Shown here in pieces: positions 13,702 through 22,287 of a stretch of DNA of 25,779 nucleotides. The position numbers and the translations under genes are program-made. The DNA comes from an uncultured Collinsella sp. (lineage in GTDB: Bacteria > Actinomycetota > Coriobacteriia > Coriobacteriales > Coriobacteriaceae): positions 1 to 25,779 of the forward strand of contig USKV01000001.1 in the NCBI GenBank assembly GCA_900555355.1. The letters run 5' to 3'. The notes under the pieces were generated by a model. The model had not been told where the DNA came from. It saw only the letters and a program-made list of their open reading frames with translations, and searched no databases. The stretch's first letter is position 1. Every line of letters starts with the position of its first letter.

Positions 13702-13872
13702 GGTTTCCAACCCTTCCCACAGCCTACGGGCTTATAAGAAGCCCTTCGGCCATGGAAAGCGTTGAAAACCTAGGGTGACGTTGCTGTGAGATGGGCGAGT
13801 TTCCAACAGCCCCCGGCGTCTTCGGGTTTCGCCTGGGACCCTGCGACACCGGGGACCGTCGAAAACTCGCCC
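13702..13872. other. Two tandem nested hairpins with a shared GTTTCCAAC/GAAAAC base, leader of the restriction operon
   Basis: Unit 1 pairs 13702-13717 with 13754-13770 and contains the inner hairpin GGGCTT/AAGCCC (13728-13733 with 13739-13744). Unit 2 pairs GGGCGAGTTT (13793-13802) with AAACTCGCCC (13863-13872). It contains an inner stem CCCCGGCGTC/GACACCGGGG (13811-13820 with 13845-13854, one mismatch) and an innermost GGGT/ACCC. In both units the base carries GTTTCCAAC opposite GTTGAAAAC or GTCGAAAAC with the same C-A mismatch. The region lies between the tRNA and the restriction gene and contains no credible gene. It could be structured leader RNA or a DNA site. Confidence 0.6.
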
Positions 13873-13940
13873 TTCCGCTTGGGAGAGGGCTTTTACCCCT
13901 TAAAATTGTCCGAAAGTGACAACGACGCAGGAGGTCCGGT

Positions 13941-16769
13941 ATGCCTGCCAGCAAGAAAGAGGCAAAAGAGTTCGTCAAGCGGTGGCAGAAGCGCCTTGCC
14001 GCCATCCCCGCGGGCTCCAACAACGAGCAGCAGGACACGCAAAAGTTCTGGGTCGACCTGCTCATCAACGTCCTGGGCATCCCGTCCAACACCATAGACA
14101 GCTTCGTCGACTTCGAGCGGAAGGTGAGAGGCCGCCGCATCGACGTGTTCGTCTCTGACCACAACTTCCTCTGCGAGCAGAAGTCGTGGGGCATCGACCT
14201 CGATAAGCCCGAACCCAGGAACGGCGGCATGGAGACGCCGCTCCAGCAGGCCATGTGGTACGCGCGGCACCTGCCGTACTCCGAGCGCCCCCGCTGGGTG
14301 ATGACGTGCAACTTCGGGACCTTCCGCCTCTACGACCTCGACAACGAGCGGCCCGAGGACACCGTGCAGGAGTTCTCCCTCGAAGAGCTCCAGGACAGCC
14401 TGTACCTTCTCTCCTTCCTGACCTCCAACGAGACGAGCCGCCTGCACAAGGAGCAGCAGCTCTCCATCGAGGCCGGGGCCTACGTCTCCAGGCTCTACGA
14501 TGCCCTCGCCAAGCAGTACCACCACATCGAGGAGAAGGACGAGCGCGCGCAGGAGGAGCAGCGCTCGCTCAACGTGCTCATCACCCGAATCATCTTCCTG
14601 CTCTACGCCGAGGACGCCGACCTCCTGCAATCGCACCAGGCGTTCGGTAGGTACTGCGAGGGTGACCCTGCCAAGCTCCGCCGTAAGCTGGTGGACCTGT
14701 TCGAGGCGATCGACACGCCCTTAGAGCAGAGGGACGAGTACATGGACGAGGACCTCGCGGCCTTCCCCTACGTGAACGGCGGTCTGTTCGCCGACTCCTC
14801 CATCATCGTCCCACAGATGACCCCGGAGATTCTCGAGGCCATCACCGACGCGTCCCAGGACTTCGATTGGCGCGAGATCTCGGGCGTCATCTTCGGCGGC
14901 GTGTTCGAGGGGACGCTGAACCCCGAGACCCGCCATGCCGGGGGCATGCACTACACGAGCGTGGAGAACATCGAGCGCTGCCTCAAGCCGCTCTTCCTCG
15001 ACGAGCTGTGGGACGAGTTGCACGAGGCCGAGGGCGAGAGGACGGCGACGAAACGCAAGCAGGCCCTGGCGAGGCTGCACGACAAGGTTGCCTCCATCAC
15101 CATCGGTGACCCCGCGTGCGGCTCGGGCAACTTCCTTACCGAGGCGTACCGGCAGCTGCGCACCATCGAGAACCGAATCATCGAGGACGAGCTCAGCGAG
15201 GAGACCGGCAACGCGGGGCAGACGTCCCTCGTCATTGCGCAGGACAGCCCCGTCCGCGTATCTCTCGATCAACTGTACGGCATCGAGATAAACGACTTCG
15301 CCGTCTCGGTCGCCAAGACCGCCCTTTGGATCACCGAGGAGCAGATGCTCCGAAAGACGCAGGAGATATACGTCGGTTATGACTTCGACTTCCTGCCGCT
15401 CAGGAGCCTCAGCAACCTCCATGAGGGCAACGCCCTCAAGACCGATTGGTCCGAGGTGTTCCCCGATGACCTTACTTATCTTGTGGGCAACCCGCCGTTC
15501 CTGGGTGCTCGCAACCAATCCAAGGAGCAGAAGGCAGAGCTCCTTGAGGTCTTCGATGGAGCGAAGAACGCGGGCAACATCGACTACTGCGGGGCCTGGT
15601 ACATGAAGGCCGCGAGGTTCACGCAGGGGAAGCGCACGCGCTGCGCCCTGGTCTCGACCAACTCGATATGTCAGGGCGAGCAGGTCGCCAACCTCTGGAA
15701 ACCCCTGCATGACATGGGCATCCATATCGATTTCGCACACAACACCTTCCGCTGGGACAACGAGGCGGCGGACAAGGCACACGTGTTCTGCGTCATCGTC
15801 GGGTTCTCCCGCGAAGCGGGGAACAAGACGCTCTTCTATCATGCGACGCCCGATTCTGACGAAGACCGGATTGCCGTTCCTCGGCTCAACGCCTATCTGA
15901 AGAACGCGCCCGACGCTTTCATCTGGAACAGAAGCAAGCCTTTGTCGGACGTGCCCGCTATCGGTATCGGCTCTCAACCGATTGATGGCGGCAACTATCT
16001 GTTCACACCGGAGGAGAAGGCGGCGTTCCTTTCGAAAGAGCCCGCGGCTGAGAAGTACTTTCATAAATGGCTTGGATCGCAGGAGTTCATACGGGGTATT
16101 GAGAGATGGTGCCTGTGGTTGGGGGAGGCTTCGTGGGCCGATCTCAAGGGCCTTCCTTGTTGTAGGGAGAGAATCGAGAACGTTAGAAACTACCGCCTGA
16201 GTAGCTCGAGGAAGCAGACCTTGAAAGCAGCCGAGAGGCCGAACCATTTCGGTACTGAAATCATTCCTAATTCGACTGCCATCATTGTCCCCAAAGTCTC
16301 GTCAGAGCGTAGAAGGTATATCCCTATGGGGTTTGTCGGATCTGAGACGTTGTGCAGTGACTTGGTGTTTCTAATACCCAATGCGACGCTCTATCACTTT
16401 GGCGTCCTTCAGTCACAGCTCCACAACGCATGGATGCGCACGGTCGCGGGGCGGCTCAAATCCGATTACCGCTATTCCGGCGGAATCGTCTACAACAACT
16501 TCGTCTGGCCCGAGCCCACGGAATCCCAACGCGAAGAAGTTGAGCGTTGCGCCCAAGCCGTGCTCGACGCCCGGGATGCCCAAGAAGGTGCGACGCTCGC
16601 GGACATGTACGATCCCAAGAACGAAACGTTCTTCCCCGAGCTGATGTCTGCGCATAAGGCGCTCGATGCTGCTGTCGAAGCTGCCTATGGCGTCGACTTC
16701 GGTGGGGACGAGGAGAAGATAGTCGCCCATCTTTTCAACCTGTACGCCAAGAAGGTCGGTGAACTATAG
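13941..16769 (+). CDS. MmeI-like type IIL restriction-modification enzyme (nuclease and DNA methyltransferase in one chain)
   Basis: This 942-residue enzyme has the MmeI layout. An N-terminal nuclease domain carries D68-x10-E79-Q-K81, an intact PD-(D/E)xK-type site, in the family context DLDK and FRLYDL. A helical spacer (about 150-360) follows. The N6-adenine methyltransferase has SAM motif DPACGSG (390-396) and catalytic NPPF (517-520). A target-recognition region (about 600-830) and a C-terminal segment with IVYNNFVWPEP complete it. Such enzymes cut a fixed distance from an asymmetric site and protect the host by methylating one strand. GGAGG precedes the ATG at 13941. The stop TAG overlaps the start of the DUF262 gene by one base, indicating translational coupling. 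Length matches MmeI. The DNA target cannot be read from sequence. Confidence 0.9.
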   Translation: MPASKKEAKEFVKRWQKRLAAIPAGSNNEQQDTQKFWVDLLINVLGIPSNTIDSFVDFERKVRGRRIDVFVSDHNFLCEQKSWGIDLDKPEPRNGGMETPLQQAMWYARHLPYSERPRWVMTCNFGTFRLYDLDNERPEDTVQEFSLEELQDSLYLLSFLTSNETSRLHKEQQLSIEAGAYVSRLYDALAKQYHHIEEKDERAQEEQRSLNVLITRIIFLLYAEDADLLQSHQAFGRYCEGDPAKLRRKLVDLFEAIDTPLEQRDEYMDEDLAAFPYVNGGLFADSSIIVPQMTPEILEAITDASQDFDWREISGVIFGGVFEGTLNPETRHAGGMHYTSVENIERCLKPLFLDELWDELHEAEGERTATKRKQALARLHDKVASITIGDPACGSGNFLTEAYRQLRTIENRIIEDELSEETGNAGQTSLVIAQDSPVRVSLDQLYGIEINDFAVSVAKTALWITEEQMLRKTQEIYVGYDFDFLPLRSLSNLHEGNALKTDWSEVFPDDLTYLVGNPPFLGARNQSKEQKAELLEVFDGAKNAGNIDYCGAWYMKAARFTQGKRTRCALVSTNSICQGEQVANLWKPLHDMGIHIDFAHNTFRWDNEAADKAHVFCVIVGFSREAGNKTLFYHATPDSDEDRIAVPRLNAYLKNAPDAFIWNRSKPLSDVPAIGIGSQPIDGGNYLFTPEEKAAFLSKEPAAEKYFHKWLGSQEFIRGIERWCLWLGEASWADLKGLPCCRERIENVRNYRLSSSRKQTLKAAERPNHFGTEIIPNSTAIIVPKVSSERRRYIPMGFVGSETLCSDLVFLIPNATLYHFGVLQSQLHNAWMRTVAGRLKSDYRYSGGIVYNNFVWPEPTESQREEVERCAQAVLDARDAQEGATLADMYDPKNETFFPELMSAHKALDAAVEAAYGVDFGGDEEKIVAHLFNLYAKKVGEL

Positions 16770-18538
16770 TGCCAAATTCCATCTATAACCCCATATCGCT
16801 GGAGGTTGGTAACATCCTGAAGGACGTTCAGACGGGCAAGATCGGTCTGCCCGACCTGCAACGACCCTTCGTGTGGGGCAACGAAAAGGTCCGCGACCTG
16901 CTTGATTCCATGCTCCGCGGATACCCTATTGGCTATGTGATGCTGTGGGACTCTCCGAGCGACAACGCGGGCAAGAAGTCTGCCATAGGCTCGAACCAAA
17001 AGGTGTATGCCGTCCCCAAGTCCCTTGTCATCGACGGACAGCAGAGACTCACTGCCCTTCTGAGCTCCCTGTACGGCGTGTCCGTGCGAGACAAGAACTT
17101 CAGGGAGCGTACGGTGAAGGTCGCCTACGACCCCATCGCACGCTCATTCAAGAATGCCGACGCCTCGACCGAGAAGGATTCGCGCTATGTGCCGGACGTA
17201 TCCGAGGCCTTCGCGGCGAACCACGACAACAAGCTGAGCGCCTATCGCAGGGCGTTCATCAAGCGCCTTAACGAGGCGAATGCCAAAAAGGGAGAACCCG
17301 AACTCGACGATGACGGCGAGGATGCCGTCGAGAGCGGGCTCAACGCATTACTCGGGCTTGAGCGTTATCTTCTGCCGACGCTGGAGATTTCCGAATCGGC
17401 TGACGAGGAGACCGTATCGGACATCTTTGTGCGTGTGAACTCGCAAGGGCAGGCGCTTAAGCAGGATGACTTCATCATGACCCTGCTTTCGGTCTACGAA
17501 CCTGCCATGAGGGAGCGTATAGAGGAGTTCTGCGCCATGAGCCATGCGCCCGCAAAGGGCACCTCGTACAACCCGCTCATGACCGTCTCGCCGACGCATA
17601 TCATTCGCGCCACGGTGGGCGTGGGGTTCAAGAGGGGTCGCCTGCGTTATGCCTACCAGATTCTTCGCGGGCGAGATCTCAAGACAAAGGAAACGACGCC
17701 CGAGACGCGAGCTGAGAACTTTGCCACGTTCGGTCGCGCCCTCGATCTCGTGCTTGACTTGAACAACTGGCATGCCTTCATCAACACGCTGGCGGAGGCG
17801 GGCTACGTCTGCTCTGACCAGGTGGGGTCGGGCAACGCGCTCATGTTCTGCTATGCGTTCTACCTTATCGGGCGCTATGAGTTCGACATGGAGCCACTGG
17901 CTGTGCGCGGGCTCGTGCGGCGCTGGTATTTCGCCGCAGCCATAACGGGGCTCTATGTGGGGTCCTTCGAATCCGAGTTCGAGCAGCAGCTTAACGACGT
18001 CTCGCGCCTTGAGACCGCCGATGAGTTCCGGGCGTACTTCGACCGTAGGCTCGCTGCCATCATGACGGACGATTATTTCTCCATCACGCTGCCCAGCTCC
18101 CTCGACGCAAACGAGGCGACGGGCCCGACCTGGTGGGGCTTCGTCGCGGCTCAGGTCGTGCTCGGTGCCAAGGCGCTGTTCAGCACTGCCCCTCTTTCTC
18201 AACTGCTGCTTACCGGCTCATCAGGTTCCAAAAAGGCTCTGGACAAGCATCATCTGTTCCCAGATAACTACCTGAAGGCCAAGGGCTACCTTTCACAGCG
18301 CAGCAACCGAGGCAACTTCACCCTTGTTGACTACCAGAACAACATCTACATCTCGGATGACGCCCCGAATGAGTACGTTCGTAGGTATCGCGCCGCGCTG
18401 GGGGAGGACGAGTATCGCCGCAACTGCGAGGAGCATGCCCTGCCTGTTGGGTTTGAGGACCTCGATTACGAGGAGTTCCTAGGCAAGCGAAGGCAGCTTA
18501 TGGGCGAGCTGGTGAAGGGGGCGTACGAGCGGCTTTAG
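16769..18538 (+). CDS. DUF262 / HNH protein (GmrSD/SspE/BrxU-like)
   Basis: This 589-residue protein has an N-terminal DUF262 domain: LPDLQRPFVWGNEKVRDLLDS is followed by the signature IDGQQRLTALL (D89-G-Q-Q-R93), a nucleotide-using ParB-like motif. After a helical middle, the C-terminal part has DKHHLFP (H494-H495) and RGNFTLVDYQNN, which read as a His-Asn-His nuclease like DUF1524. Relatives include GmrSD (cuts glucosylated phage DNA), SspE (acts with phosphorothioate marks) and BrxU. It starts with GTG at 16769 inside the stop of the methylase-nuclease gene, with a weak ribosome site, so it is probably translated by coupling. A role as a second effector that senses modification state is an inference. 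Confidence 0.82.
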   Translation: MPNSIYNPISLEVGNILKDVQTGKIGLPDLQRPFVWGNEKVRDLLDSMLRGYPIGYVMLWDSPSDNAGKKSAIGSNQKVYAVPKSLVIDGQQRLTALLSSLYGVSVRDKNFRERTVKVAYDPIARSFKNADASTEKDSRYVPDVSEAFAANHDNKLSAYRRAFIKRLNEANAKKGEPELDDDGEDAVESGLNALLGLERYLLPTLEISESADEETVSDIFVRVNSQGQALKQDDFIMTLLSVYEPAMRERIEEFCAMSHAPAKGTSYNPLMTVSPTHIIRATVGVGFKRGRLRYAYQILRGRDLKTKETTPETRAENFATFGRALDLVLDLNNWHAFINTLAEAGYVCSDQVGSGNALMFCYAFYLIGRYEFDMEPLAVRGLVRRWYFAAAITGLYVGSFESEFEQQLNDVSRLETADEFRAYFDRRLAAIMTDDYFSITLPSSLDANEATGPTWWGFVAAQVVLGAKALFSTAPLSQLLLTGSSGSKKALDKHHLFPDNYLKAKGYLSQRSNRGNFTLVDYQNNIYISDDAPNEYVRRYRAALGEDEYRRNCEEHALPVGFEDLDYEEFLGKRRQLMGELVKGAYERL

Positions 18539-18940
18539 GTCTCCGTTGTGGATCGGGGAGAGGTTACTGCCGACTCCTCCCCGACGCGCAGGTCGAGAGG
18601 GCCGAGGCGCGGCAATCGGCCTTGCGGCCGATGGGTCCCGCTTATGGGCGGGACCCCCGCGACGCGCGGCGTCGCTCTCGCTGCGGCTTCCTGGCAACGC
18701 TCCCCAGGGTCGCGTTTCGTCCGCCTCCGCTCACGCCGGCCCCACCCGGCGAACGGCTGCGCTCGATGGCTTCCAGAAGTCGCCATCGCTCCGCCGTGGT
18801 CGCCGGGCTGGGCCTCTCGCGCCGGGTCGCCGAGCGCCGTCGTGCGACGCTCCCCAGGGTCGCGTCTCCTCGGCGTCGGCTCAACCGTCGCTCACCTGCC
18901 CGGGCTCGCGTTGCCTTGGGCAACCGGCTCGCTCCGTGCA

Positions 18941-18978
18941 GGCAAGATATGGATTCCGTTGCACGGAATCATCTTGCC
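18941..18978. other. Bulged hairpin, candidate oriT component
   Basis: GGCAAGAT (18941-18948) and GATTCCGT (18952-18959) pair with ACGGAATC (18963-18970) and ATCTTGCC (18971-18978). This gives 16 bp interrupted by a one-sided ATG bulge with a TGC loop. Bulged inverted repeats next to relaxase genes are common in transfer origins. The relaxase stop is about 95 bases to the right. Confidence 0.4.
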
Positions 18979-19029
18979 CGCCTGCGGCGGGATGGCGAAC
19001 CGCTCCGAGGTCGCTCTCACCGAAGGGCA

Positions 19030-19065
19030 AAAGAAGGGGCCGGGACGCCTGTTGCGTCCCGGCCC
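19030..19065 (-). terminator. Terminator of the mobilization operon
   Basis: On the minus strand GGGCCGGGACGC/GCGTCCCGGCCC (19065-19054 with 19048-19037) is a perfect 12-bp stem with a 5-base loop, followed by CCTTCTTTTG. It begins six bases beyond the relaxase stop codon. Confidence 0.8.
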
Positions 19066-19071
19066 AAATGC

Positions 19072-20010
19072 TCAGTCGTCTCGGCCGTTCTGGTTCTCCA
19101 GCGCCCTGCGCTCAAGCTCCCAGAACGCCCGCATCGCCGTCGCTATCCCGCGTAGCGTGAAGCGGACGGCGATGCCAGTCGAGCGGTCGACGGCAAAGCC
19201 GAGCCTTCCGCCGTTGACCTTCCTCATGCCCCCGAGAGACTTCGAGGGGAAGCGGTACTGGAGGCTCCCGCCCTTCGACCTGGCGAGCTCGATGCCGTCC
19301 CGCTTGAGCCGCCGCTCAAGCTCGCCCATCCGGTCGGGGCAGTCGCGCATGCGCCCGACCTCCTCGATTCGGCGGGCGACCGCGACGCGGACGCGGGCGT
19401 TCTCCGAGCGCTCGGCCTGTCCCTTTCGGGCCATGTCGCGCTCTTCTGTGCCGGGTTGCCTCGCGTGGACGCGCGAGTTGGCCTTGCCGCGCTCAAGCTG
19501 CCTGAGGCCGTACCTTTCGTCCAGGGTACGGACGGTCTTCACGCGTGATGCCGCCGCCTTTCGGGCGGGGCCCTCGTCGAGCCTTCGGCCGGTTTCCAGA
19601 TCACTGCGGTTGATGCCGAGGTGCACGGCGTAGCGGTCGGTGGCGTCCGCGCGGCAGCGCTCGCGGTGCAGCACCATCACGACTTCCTGGTTGGGGTAGC
19701 GCTCGGCCACGTACTCCCTCGCATAGCGCATGCACAGCTCCGGCGTCATCTTCCCGCCGTTGAGGTCGCACTCGTCTGGGAGGAACCCGAGTATCTGGTG
19801 CTGCATGTAGGTACACTTGGCACCGGCCTTGCCGGGCCTGTCGTGACCCATGGCCGCCCTCGTGTCCGCCATCTCCTGAAACCAGCGGTCATCGTCGATA
19901 ATGTTCTGCGTGCCGTGGGCGAGCGCCTTGTCGCGGTCCCAGGAGAGGTAATCCCTGAGTCTCGCGAGGTGCTTCTCGCTGCAGACGCTCGTCTGCTTTA
20001 TCGCCGTCAT
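19072..20010 (-). CDS. MobP-type relaxase / mobilization nuclease
   Basis: This 312-residue protein should nick one strand at oriT and lead it during transfer. The segment YMQHQILGFLPDE (about 68-80) matches the 'SF.PgE' motif of the family. The segment VVMVLHRERCRADATDRYAV followed by HLGIN (about 110-134) matches the His-rich metal-binding motif, retaining H115 and H130 but with Ala where the middle His usually lies. Y21 is a candidate catalytic tyrosine. The C-terminal half is basic and may contact DNA. The ATG at 20010 follows GGGAGG; a TTG at 20028 lies before that ribosome site and was rejected. It is the last gene of the operon, 10 bases after the coupling protein. Confidence 0.8.
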   Translation of the reverse strand: MTAIKQTSVCSEKHLARLRDYLSWDRDKALAHGTQNIIDDDRWFQEMADTRAAMGHDRPGKAGAKCTYMQHQILGFLPDECDLNGGKMTPELCMRYAREYVAERYPNQEVVMVLHRERCRADATDRYAVHLGINRSDLETGRRLDEGPARKAAASRVKTVRTLDERYGLRQLERGKANSRVHARQPGTEERDMARKGQAERSENARVRVAVARRIEEVGRMRDCPDRMGELERRLKRDGIELARSKGGSLQYRFPSKSLGGMRKVNGGRLGFAVDRSTGIAVRFTLRGIATAMRAFWELERRALENQNGRDD

Positions 20011-20020
20011 GGTCGCCTCC

Positions 20021-21937
20021 CTAGTCAAGCGAGAGCCCGCTGAATTTGCCGCCCGGCTTGCTCCCGTTCTTCTTCTCCGGCTCGGGCCACTTTGGGCACC
20101 AGGTCGAGGCCTCCTCGCGCATCTTCCCAGCAGCTGACTCGTCGAGGCGGCGCTGGTAGGCGCGACGGTTCTCCGCCTCGTGCTCGGGGGTCCCGAGGTC
20201 GAAGTGCTCCCTTGTGGGCGTGTTGGTGCAGTCGGTGACGGGGGAGCGGAAGACGCCGGCTCGACATGCGGGCATACCGTTGTCCGCGTGCTTCACGACG
20301 ATGATCCCGTCCCGGTCCGGGGCCATGTCGCGCCACTCCCAGGGGTGTATCACGTCGTCGGCGCTCTCGCTGTAGGACGTCGAGGAGGACGTGCCTGACG
20401 CGGCCCTGCCGTTGCTCGTGCCTTGCGTGTGGCGCGTGGTCTTGCCGATGAGCTCGGTGAAGTACCGGCGGTCCTCCTCCTCGGCGAGCTTCATCGCGAC
20501 CTTGATGCCGCAGTTCGCGAGGATCTTCCTGCGGCCGTCTCTCTCGCCATACTTATTGAGCTGGGATACGCCCTGCGTCGCGCCGACCCAGAAACAACCG
20601 TAGCTGCGTCCTAGGCTGAGGAGCGCGGGCAGGCACTCGACGCGGGGGAGGTTGCCCCACTCGTCGCCGAGTATCTGCACGGGGCGGGGGAGTTTTCCGC
20701 CGTTCACGTCCGCGACCGCCTGGACCGAAGCCCAGAGCTGCGAGAGGAATATCGCCGCTATGCAGTTGTAGGGGGAGCCCTCGTCGAGCACGTGGAGGAA
20801 GACGGCACTCTTCTCCGTGAGCACCGTTCGCGGGTCGATGTCGGAGCCAGAGGTCATCCATGCGACCGGCGCGGACGAGAACGGGCGGAGTGCCACCTTG
20901 AGCGTCGAGAGGATGCTCCTGAGCTCGTTGCCGCCCGAGGAGACGAACTGCGACGCCCTGCCCTTGGCGGGGTGACCGCTCGGCAGGGAGCGGAAGACGG
21001 CCTTCAGAGGCTCGGCCGGGTCGTCGCCCTCGGCCTCGGTGCCACGGTCCAAGACCTCGCAGACGGTCGCGAGGTGCCTCGATCCCTCGGGACACTCGTC
21101 AGACATGGAGACCAGCAGGACCAGGGCCGAGAGCAAGCCCCTGGCCGATGCCGTCCAGTGCGAACCCTTGCCCTTCTCGTCATCCTGCACCACGAGCTCC
21201 GCGATGGCGTCCGCCGCCTGCTCGGCCTCCTGGTCGCGCCCCTCGGCATGGAGGTCGAGAACCTGCTTGAGCGGGTTGAACCTCTGGCCGCGATAGGGGT
21301 GCTGCGTATCGAGCAGGAGGACGCGGTAGCCACGACGGGCAAGCTCATCGCCCGTGAGCTCTATGAGCTCGTTCTTCACGTCTGAGACGACGAGGGTCGC
21401 GGGCTCGGAGCCGTTGGAGGCGTCGCCGTAGCTGAGCAGGTCGATTGAGGGGAGGTAGAGGAAGCGTGACTTACCTGACCCAGTGGCCCCTGATACGAAA
21501 ATCATCTTCTTCGGCTCGTAGAAATAGCAGGGCTTACCGCGATATTTGGTGAAACCGTAGACGAACCCGCGCGACGATGGGATTGTCGAGCCGTCCCAGG
21601 TCATGGACCCTTTTATGACCTCGCGACCCGTCTTGACGTGGGCGTCGCCGAGCACGCCGCCGTCCTCGGCTCGTGATTTGAGGGCGCTTGAGTAGGCGAT
21701 GAGGGCGCAGGCGCAGAGTGCAAGGAGGAAGACGAACAAAGCCCCGAGGGGATGGGTGACGAACCCGTCCGAGAGCCACCAGCCGAGGACGGTCTCCGCG
21801 TCGAACGTTGTGGGAATTGCCGATGCGTCGAGTCCGTACCCGGCGACGAGCATGTCGATGGGGGCGGCGAGTACGGGGCATGCGAGGATCGCTAGGAAAA
21901 GGGATGATAGGAGCGCTGTGAGCATCTTGGTTTTCAT
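20021..21937 (-). CDS. VirD4/TraG-type coupling protein
   Basis: This 638-residue inner-membrane ATPase couples the relaxase-DNA complex to a conjugation channel. Two N-terminal hydrophobic segments (about 5-25 and 64-83) anchor it. Walker A is GATGSGKS (150-157) and Walker B is VQILGDEWGNL (420-430). The SDVKNELIELTGDELARRGY segment and FWVGATQGVSQLNKYG are typical of TraG/VirD4. The C-terminus is charged and Gly/Lys-rich. The ATG at 21937 overlaps the stop of mobC in ATGA, so translation is coupled. It belongs to a leftward operon with mobC and relaxase genes. No channel genes accompany it, so it probably uses another element's channel. Confidence 0.93.
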   Translation of the reverse strand: MKTKMLTALLSSLFLAILACPVLAAPIDMLVAGYGLDASAIPTTFDAETVLGWWLSDGFVTHPLGALFVFLLALCACALIAYSSALKSRAEDGGVLGDAHVKTGREVIKGSMTWDGSTIPSSRGFVYGFTKYRGKPCYFYEPKKMIFVSGATGSGKSRFLYLPSIDLLSYGDASNGSEPATLVVSDVKNELIELTGDELARRGYRVLLLDTQHPYRGQRFNPLKQVLDLHAEGRDQEAEQAADAIAELVVQDDEKGKGSHWTASARGLLSALVLLVSMSDECPEGSRHLATVCEVLDRGTEAEGDDPAEPLKAVFRSLPSGHPAKGRASQFVSSGGNELRSILSTLKVALRPFSSAPVAWMTSGSDIDPRTVLTEKSAVFLHVLDEGSPYNCIAAIFLSQLWASVQAVADVNGGKLPRPVQILGDEWGNLPRVECLPALLSLGRSYGCFWVGATQGVSQLNKYGERDGRRKILANCGIKVAMKLAEEEDRRYFTELIGKTTRHTQGTSNGRAASGTSSSTSYSESADDVIHPWEWRDMAPDRDGIIVVKHADNGMPACRAGVFRSPVTDCTNTPTREHFDLGTPEHEAENRRAYQRRLDESAAGKMREEASTWCPKWPEPEKKNGSKPGGKFSGLSLD

Positions 21938-22284
21938 GATAGTTCTCGATTCTTGGAGATGAGGTTTGAAAGCTGCGAGGCCGTGCTCGACACCAGTCGG
22001 ACGGCCTCCGTGAGCTGTCGGGCCGTCTGCGCATCCACGCCATAGGCGTTTGCGGCATGGACGGCCTGGTTGAGGTTTCCGCCCTGCTTCTTCATCTGAT
22101 GAAGAAGCTGCCGCAGCGTCGCCTCGTCGGCGATCCTGACGGGCTTCTCACCGATGTGGAGGGCGGCTTCGCGCATGAACGTCGATGGGGCCATGTCAAA
22201 AGAAGAGGAGCGCGCCATGATGACGGCACGCTCCTCCTCGGTCATTCGGACGTTGATATGCGCAGTCTTGCTGTTGCCGCGCAT
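21934..22284 (-). CDS. mobC: MobC-family relaxosome accessory protein
   Basis: This 116-residue protein has an N-terminal ribbon-helix-helix segment (about 8-45, KTAHINVRMTEEERAVI) for DNA binding. It is followed by the MobC signature LHQMKKQGGNLNQAVHAANA (about 61-80) and a helical end. MobC proteins bind oriT and help the relaxase open DNA. AGGAGGG precedes the ATG and overlaps the stop of the helicase-like gene. The stop overlaps the start of the coupling protein by four bases. Length is typical. Confidence 0.88.
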   Translation of the reverse strand: MRGNSKTAHINVRMTEEERAVIMARSSSFDMAPSTFMREAALHIGEKPVRIADEATLRQLLHQMKKQGGNLNQAVHAANAYGVDAQTARQLTEAVRLVSSTASQLSNLISKNRELS

Positions 22285-22287
22285 GGC

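Larger units (their letters stand above)
18539..19071. other. Gene-free, hairpin-rich GC segment between the restriction module and the mobilization operon
   Basis: The interval has long open frames only because of high GC; none has a ribosome site or a believable protein. It contains a row of hairpins: 18553-18584 (TCGGGGAG/CTCCCCGA), 18615-18632 (ATCGGCC/GGCCGAT), 18633-18656 (GGGTCCCGC/GCGGGACCC) and 18657-18669 (CCGCG/CGCGG), the last three directly adjacent. Further right are GTTGCC/GGCAAC (18910-18924) and a larger hairpin at 18941-18978. A 19-base direct repeat ACGCTCCCCAGGGTCGCGT is at 18697-18715 and 18847-18865. It may be an origin of transfer or replication signal. Confidence 0.6.

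Noticed and set aside
14721..16247. Long minus-strand open frame opposite the type IIL enzyme
   Set aside because: Plus-strand gene has intact nuclease and methylase motifs; the antisense frame has none.
18642..18923. Minus-strand frame with a repeated ATLGSVAR peptide
   Set aside because: The peptide repeat is just the translation of the 19-base direct repeat; no start signal, very basic low-complexity product.
18546..19633. Several long Arg/Pro/Ser-rich plus-strand frames
   Set aside because: They arise from GC richness, overlap the relaxase terminator and gene, and lack ribosome sites.
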